NCBI GenBank assembly: GCA_934045075.1
Contig: OW203731.1
Span: 14,765,062-14,829,061 of the forward strand
Direction: 5' to 3'
DNA from: Yponomeuta sedellus
Taxonomy: Eukaryota > Arthropoda > Insecta > Lepidoptera > Yponomeutidae
DNA: 64,000 nt
In this document: positions 59,216 to 64,000 of the stretch, piece after piece
Layout of the letters: the number at the start of each line of letters is the position of its first letter
Position numbering within the stretch: the first letter of the stretch is position 1
Program-made: the position numbers and the translations under genes
The notes under the pieces: generated by a model
Told to the model about the DNA's origin: nothing
Databases searched by the model: none
Seen by the model: only the letters and a program-made list of their open reading frames with translations

Positions 59216-59741
59216 AAGGGTTAATATCGAAATGCAACATTGTTCCCTAGCCCTCAGTCGTAAACAGAACTTAATAATATTAAACTACGAGCTAAAGCGA
59301 CGTTATTTCCCCGAGTTGGTATCATTCGTGATCTTGGAATACTATAATATAGCTCAAAGTTACGATAGAGATAAAAGTGCACTTTCAACTGCTTCTTAAA
59401 AGTATCAATCGTGGGGCTAGCGCATACTTAAATAGCGCAGGTGGTATTCATCAAAATGTCTCTTTGAAATAGTCTAACTGTAAATTTTGAATGATTATTT
59501 AATGTGTCAGTGTTGCTGTAATTTCTATTTCACTCCTAATTGACGCCCTTTGATAACAGCATAACGCCTTAAGATATCCAACGGAGACAGTCAAATTATG
59601 GGTCTCACTCCCGTTGCTTTGTAATAAATAACTACTTTGTAAAAGACCTTGTGACATTTCATCAAGAGTTATCGAGGTGTTGGCACCTCTTTAAAAGGTA
59701 AGAACATTTATGTATCTACAATTTCGCTGCATTTTGGAAAC
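59216..59741. other. No gene recognised
   Basis: An 83-codon plus frame at 59148-59399 begins inside the LINE UTR and has no motif. Confidence 0.4.
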
Positions 59742-59753
59742 ATTATTTACCAT

Positions 59754-59927
59754 TACACTATTTTTATTTTTAATGCACTAACCCGTGCTAAGGAACAAAT
59801 TTAAAAACCTATTTAGAGGCTAAAAATTTAAAAGGCTCAATTGGTAGAGCGCTGGTACGGATAGCCAGAGGTTGCGGGTTCGAATCCCGGCATAGGTGAA
59901 ATTTTTAGCCTCTAAATAGGTTTTTAA
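59754..59927. mobile_element. PalT copy 5, shortest
   Basis: The 12 bp target duplication ATTATTTACCAT lies at 59742-59753 and 59928-59939. The outer end TACACTATTTTTATTTTTAA is on the left. The left arm breaks after AGGCTAAAAATTTA and the right arm takes over at AAGGCTCAATTGGTAGAGCG, so only one tRNA-like unit remains. It gives the minimal element of 174 bp. Confidence 0.88.
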
Positions 59928-59939
59928 ATTATTTACCAT

Positions 59940-60400
59940 ATTTCTGAAAATTGGCTAAACAAAAACTTAATCTAATTCAGTAATTAAGGCATCGCTTAGA
60001 AAAACTGTCATCACAAATTTGTCTTTAAAGCATGAAAAAATTATAAAGTGTTTACCCGTCGCTTCGTAATGTTCAGTGGCTAAGCCAAAAAGCATGAAAT
60101 GCTTTGACTAAATTAGATAATATGAAATCGACTAAATGAGACCCTAATTTAAGCGCTCCGTGTTTTTTTACAGTTTTTTTATAGCTACAGGATATAACAA
60201 TGTGACACGTATTTTTGAACTAATATTTTCATTAATAGGTACCTACTTTCCATTTTAGCGTCCATCTTCATGCTTAACAAAAAAGCGTGGTATTCAATTT
60301 CACTAATTTACCTCCTACATGGTATTGATACTTCTGAAACGAGCTAAATATTAGACACAGGAAAATTAGAACTAGATATGAAATTGAAAATATAGTTATA
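59940..60400. other. No gene recognised
   Basis: AT-rich, unassigned. Confidence 0.4.
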
Positions 60401-60610
60401 ACATATTTTAAACTTTCGCGACTTGTACACATAGTTAGAATATTTTCGGGGCTTAATCGCGTAGTCTGAAAGAAACCTCATCAGCCGAAGATGCGAACGG
60501 GTGCCAGCCATCAGTCTTCTTGTGACCACGATGACTGTAACGTCGTCGAAACGTCGAGGTAAAATAGCAATAAATTACTACGCGATTAAGCCCCGAAAAT
60601 ATTCTAACTA
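60401..60610 (+). repeat. Dispersed repeat with palindromic ends, copy 1
   Basis: TTAGAATATTTTCGGGGCTT at the left pairs with AAGCCCCGAAAATATTCTAA at the right. Between them lie GCGAACGGGTGCCAGCCATC, GTGACCACGATGACTGTAAC and GTCGTCGAAACGTCGAGG. A second copy at 63298-63487 has the same orientation. The 61-codon minus frame across it is spurious. Confidence 0.8.
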
Positions 60611-60892
60611 TGAAAATATAGTTGTATACTAGGCTTCATGAACATCAGCTCAAAGTTAACGAATTATTGTATTTTTATCCAAATTTGCAAAGTTTTAAAT
60701 TGATGACACAGTACCTACTCGGAATTTTCAGACTAGATTACATAATTTATAGCGTTAAACTACCTTTAAGTGAATAGTTTCCAGTAATAAGAAATTGTTT
60801 TAATTCACAATCCATTAGGAAACTTAATTTATTGTAGATTAGGTGTGATATAATAACAAATGCCTTATATTTTCCTTTAATTTATTATTTAC

Positions 60893-61174
60893 TAGCTGGT
60901 GCCCGCGACTTCGTCCGCGCAGGATTAGTATTTTGAGTAGCTTATATTAGCGTGGCGTACAAAAGGTTTTTACGCCCTCATGGATGTTAGGTTTTTTCCT
61001 ACTTACTTGACACTTATCGCTATATTTTGGACAATTCTATGTGTTATTTTGATGTACAATCAATATTATTGTAAAGTTTCATTAAAATCCATTAAGTAGT
61101 TTTTACGTGAATAAGTAACAAACATCCATCCATCCATGTTTACAAACATTCGTGTTTATAATATTAGTAAGGAT
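60893..61174 (+). mobile_element. CCCGCGACTTCG lepidopteran repeat, longest copy
   Basis: CTAGCTGGTGCCCGCGACTT opens the element; AAGTTTCATTAAAATCC, AACAAACATCCATCCATCCA and GTGTTTATAATATTAGTAAG close it. It ends 69 bases before the start codon of the receptor gene, so it occupies the proximal promoter or leader. Confidence 0.65.
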
Positions 61175-61243
61175 TTTAACCCATTAGAAAACCACACGTG
61201 AATACATTGATGCTATAGTACTGGTACTAAACTTTCAGGAAAA

Positions 61244-61429
61244 ATGCAACACACGCTAGCATGGCATAGTATAGCGCCCCATCTGAAACATCTACGCATA
61301 ATGGGCTTACATCAGTTAGATCCGAAGACTACACCCCGGAGGAAGTACCAGCTGCATTGGATCTACATGCGTTTGATATTTTGCATGCCAGTCCTTTACT
61401 CAATCCAGGCCTGCGTTTTTATTTACAAA
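61244..61429 (+). CDS. Odorant-receptor-like protein, exon 1
   Basis: The exon encodes 62 residues in phase 0. Residues 1-35 (including LKHLRIMGLHQLDPKTT and PRRKYQ) form the cytoplasmic start typical of insect odorant receptors, where a short L-x-x-M/L-G-L motif precedes a basic stretch. Residues about 41-61 (YMRLIFCMPVLYSIQACVFI) are the first membrane helix. The exon ends ATTTACAAA followed by GTAATC. An AG at 61235 (TTTCAG) just before GAAAAATG could be an acceptor of a leader intron. Insect odorant receptors are seven-helix, ligand-gated channel subunits working with Orco in sensory neurons. A gustatory receptor is the main alternative. Confidence 0.75.
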
Positions 61430-62910
61430 GTAATCATAATAGTACGATAATTTCTAACAACACTATAAAAAACTGCGCACTATCCCCGGGTATTTTTTGT
61501 CCATCGATATAGATAGCGTATGAATTGTATCAAGAAGGACTAAAAGTACCCAGTACAAAAAATCCCTCAAGTTACCGAGGACATCAAGAGACCGGACTGG
61601 ACAAAAGTTTGTTGTTTCCTTTGAAAACGCCTTTTTTTCAACTTCATGTATATTACAATACAACGTAATTTTAGAATATTTGCTTCCATAGCGTACGTTT
61701 CACTCAATTTCCGGGGAAAAAATGACACCGTAGGCGTTCAGACCGCGACAAGTACTCAGAGGACATTTTTTACACGATTCAGTTGTCCCCAGGGGATAAA
61801 AGTATCTCGTCTGCGAAGGCCTTAACACAACTAACTCACATAACATTACACATAGCTGCCTCCGTTCAGTCCTAATAACAATAAAATAGAAAATACAAAT
61901 AATTCTGTATTCTCTAATACCCTCTTCATGAGTGTGCTCTTTTAAAGAGGCTTTAGTAGAGTAATTCACAAAAAATCACTCAGCATAAGAGATCGTTAGT
62001 TATTTTCAAAAAGAAAAAAAAATTTTTAATTTAAAACTCGTGTAATAATAGACGAAAGAAAAAAAAGCACGTTTTTAACGCCACATAGAAAAAAGAAATT
62101 CAGAGAATGAAGAATGACTATGCGTTTAGTAGATATACATTGTATGTCGACGGAACGGGAAAAAAGTCCTCATGCTTAGTAGCAGAGGATTTTAGCAAGG
62201 GCCGTCTGAACCCTTAGGCCTTGATGCACGCGATATATTCTATATGTAGCCTATAAACGTCAAACGTCCCACTGCAGGGCACGGGCCTTCTCTCTGTGAG
62301 AAAGAGAGAGTATGGGCTTAAATACCACGCGTGCCCACCGCGGATTGACAATTTCAAGTGCTACTATATTTGAACACTTCAGACTAAAAATGAATAAAAA
62401 TAATAATAATAAAATTAAAATTATAAAGATAGATAGAGAACAGTTTTTTGTACATAAAAAAGGAACATACATAGATATTTCTTAATATAAGAGTACATAC
62501 GGCGGCCTTATCACTAAAAGACAACCTTTGGATGGACTGGAGCAATATATTGGAGAAGGAAGTAGACGTACAAATAAATCATGTTTAATTAAGAAAATTA
62601 TTATTTTAGCTGTAAATAGATGCATACAAATAATATACATAAATATAAAATGCCATATAGTGAAAGTATATTAGACCTCGATAATAATAATAACTTTCAT
62701 ACAGTCCAATCATTTGTCCTGGACTTAAATTCTAAGATCCTGTGCTATCCTAACCTGGCAATGACGTCACGAACATAAACATGGAAATACACCTAGACTG
62801 AGGTCATTTGTGCAATAATTAAAATCAAGTTCGGCGGCCTCCAACGAGAATTTCGTTAACCTCTAGACCAACCAAGCAGTCTACTAATTTTTGTTCTATT
62901 CTGTTCAAAG
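61430..62910 (+). other. Intron 1 of the receptor gene
   Basis: Bounded by GT (61430) and AG (62909-62910, after TTTTTGTTCTATTCTGTTCA). It holds minus-strand frames at 61463-61663 and 61700-61969 without recognisable motif, a CACTGCAGGGCACGGGCCTT repeat joined to a tSINE-B fragment at 62256-62380, and a LINE 3'-UTR fragment at 62427-62540. Confidence 0.65.
62427..62540 (-). mobile_element. LINE 3'-UTR fragment in the receptor intron
   Basis: ATAGATAGAGAACAGTTTTT then TACATACGGCGGCCTTATCA and AAAGACAACCTTTGGATGGA. Same family as 27809-27975, lacking the central CGATCTCTTCC block. Confidence 0.65.
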
Positions 62911-63040
62911 GAGAGAGGCAACGTGAACAAAGTGATAGACTCCATTTTCTTGTTCCTTACGTTCACGGCAAGCATGTACAAGCAACTGGTACTCTGGCTG
63001 AAGGCTGGTCAGATGGAAGAAATACTCGGTATTATGAAAG
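62911..63040 (+). CDS. Odorant-receptor-like protein, exon 2
   Basis: Starting in phase 0, it encodes ERGNVNKVIDSIFLFLTFTA, then SMYKQLVLWLKAGQMEEILG, and IMK, ending on the first base of a glycine codon before GTACCT. The helix VIDSIFLFLTFTASMYKQLV is the second membrane segment, and the following K-x-x-x-M-E-E-I-L is the usual start of the next cytoplasmic or extracellular block in this family. The phase matches exon 1, so joined exons give 105 residues of an expected 390-430. Later exons lie beyond 64000 or were not recognised before it. Confidence 0.8.
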
Positions 63041-63070
63041 GTACCTATAGCCACCGTGTCTATTAACATC

Positions 63071-63200
63071 TTCTTCATCTTCAGGCTATATTAGTCCACT
63101 GCTGGACATAGCCCTCCCCTAATGAGCCATCAAACTGCGATCCCCAACCCGCATGCCCAGCGTGGGGATTATGGGCATCACCCCTCAATGATGGCACAAC
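63071..63200 (-). mobile_element. GAA-tail element, 5'-inverted, 20 bp after the receptor donor
   Basis: The 11 bp target duplication CTATTAACATC lies at 63060-63070 and 63201-63211. The first part reads TTCAGGCTATATTAGTCCAC to CCCCTAATGAGC as in other minus copies. The second part (GCGATCCCCAACCCGCATGC to AATGATGGCACAAC) is the adjoining segment in reverse orientation. This is the product expected from twin priming. Confidence 0.88.
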
Positions 63201-63297
63201 CTATTAACATCATCTACCTATTTTTCTACCTACTAGTCCAGCTTATAAATACAGCTGAGCTTCAATATCAACCATTAAAACCTGTTTAAAATAATAA

Positions 63298-63487
63298 CAT
63301 ATTTTATACTTACGCGACTTGAACTCATAGTAAGAATATTTTCGGGGCTTAACCTTGTCAGCCGAAGTTGCGAACGGGTGCCAGCCATCAGTCTTCTCGT
63401 GACCACGATGACTGTAACGTCGTCGAAACGTTGAGGTAAAATAGCAATAAATTACTACGCGATTAAGCCCCGAAAATGTTCTAACTG
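63298..63487 (+). repeat. Dispersed repeat with palindromic ends, copy 2
   Basis: Same order and orientation as 60401-60610, with a deletion of about 20 bases after the left CGGGGCTTAA. The two copies bracket both receptor exons. Confidence 0.8.
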
Positions 63488-63549
63488 TTTAAAATTGACA
63501 AATTTAAAATTGTCGCTTCCATACTACCGTATCATTGCAAATGTATACC

Positions 63550-63609
63550 AAAATCTTTGTTAATAGGTCGCTTGAAGCAGGCTTCAAGCGACCTATTAAC
63601 AAAGATTTT
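63550..63609. repeat. Perfect palindrome, 29 bp arms, 2 bp loop
   Basis: Left arm 63550-63578 and right arm 63581-63609 are exact complements with AG between. The sequence runs AAAATCTTTGTTAATAGGTC to the centre GAAGCAGGCTTC. It lies in the second intron of the receptor gene. Confidence 0.97.
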
Positions 63610-63614
63610 GAAAA

Positions 63615-63685
63615 CCAGCAGTTTCATCGTTATTGATTGGTGGAGTGACAGGCACTCCACCAATCAATAACGATGAAACTGCTGG
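63615..63685. repeat. Perfect palindrome, 33 bp arms, 5 bp loop
   Basis: Left arm 63615-63647 (CCAGCAGTTTCATCGTTATT and on) and right arm 63653-63685 are exact complements around ACAGG. It starts five bases after the previous palindrome and is unrelated in sequence. Confidence 0.97.
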
Positions 63686-64000
63686 ATTTCAATGTGTGTT
63701 GGTATTAGTGTACACAGATAAGACGTATCTTACATCAGCTCTCATATAATGCTTAGAAATTACAGCCAGCAAAGGTTTCAGAGAATGCAGTTCTTGAGTC
63801 TTTGGTAGACTGGCTCGTTTCTTTCCTTAGGGACTACTTCCTGGCACTACCAATGTATACACATAAAATTAACTTGCTGAAAAGAGAGTGAATCTTCTGG
63901 GACCAGCGTGAACGGAACTATTCCATGCACCTACCTCAAGAGGGCGTGGTTGTGCTTGTTGAGTTCATTTTTGATTAGGCCTAGTTTTAAGGTAAAGAGA
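63686..64000. other. Receptor intron 2 continues, no exon recognised
   Basis: An acceptor-like TTTCAG at 63776-63781 would open a frame in the right phase to 63889, but the peptide does not resemble the third exon of odorant receptors and ends in a stop. Confidence 0.35.

Noticed and set aside
60401..60610. Hammerhead ribozyme in the palindromic repeat
   Set aside because: CTGATGAG on the minus strand and GTCGAAAC on the plus strand recall hammerhead core parts, but they are on opposite strands and no stem II or cleavage triplet lines up.
63782..63889. Possible exon 3 of the receptor
   Set aside because: The phase fits, but the peptide (ENAVLESLVDWLVSFLRDYF and on) does not resemble the family at this position and runs to a stop without a donor.

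Overview
The window looks like lepidopteran (moth or butterfly) nuclear DNA: AT-rich, almost free of long coding frames, and built mainly from mobile elements. The clues are a split odorant-receptor-type gene at the right end, dense tRNA-headed SINEs, CR1/Jockey- and RTE-like LINE ends, TA- and TTA-flanked MITEs, and the repeat beginning CTAGCTGGTGCCCGCGACTT that I recall from many Lepidoptera. The exact group is inferred from recall and was not searched.

Coding content is small. Three genes are each seen only by their first exon or exons. (1) At 6401-6511 (minus), a signal-peptide exon with a clean GTAAGC donor. (2) At 40141-40317 (minus), a signal-anchor exon with a GTGAGT donor and a good start context. 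(3) At 61244-61429 plus 62911-63040 (plus), two joined exons of a seven-transmembrane odorant-receptor-like protein that continues past the window. Two LINE C-termini survive, one with an internal stop. Nearly all other open frames lie inside repeats and are not genes.

Repeat families (names used below are mine). PalT: fold-back elements whose arms carry a tRNA-like sequence; five copies have clear 11-15 bp target duplications. 5S-SINE: about 370 bp with a 5S rRNA-like head; about 13 copies or fragments. tSINE-A, -B and -C: three tRNA-headed SINEs. GAA-tail: about 250 bp elements ending in CCTGAAGAAGAAG. TATG-tail: short elements ending in TATG repeats. MITEs: at least seven, one nested in another and one inserted in a SINE. 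A perfect tetranucleotide array of 2,828 bp (18753-21580) is the expanded 3' tail of a tSINE-C copy.

Layout. 1-9 kb: mostly unique AT-rich DNA, a 297 bp tandem duplication and the secreted-protein exon. 9-18 kb: MITEs, PalT and 5S-SINE. 18.7-21.8 kb: the giant array with its SINE. 22-40 kb: SINEs, a 953 bp MITE inside a SINE, nested elements. 40-41 kb: the membrane-protein exon between two mobile elements. 41-60 kb: dense repeats including a triple PalT, an RTE remnant and several microsatellites. 60-64 kb: the receptor gene, with mobile sequences 70 bp before its start codon, 30 bp after exon 2, and two adjacent perfect palindromes in its second intron.

The recurring theme is inverted duplication: PalT arms, snap-back ends on several SINEs, a 5'-inverted GAA-tail copy, and the receptor-intron hairpins. 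The target duplications around many of these point to target-primed reverse transcription as a common source.
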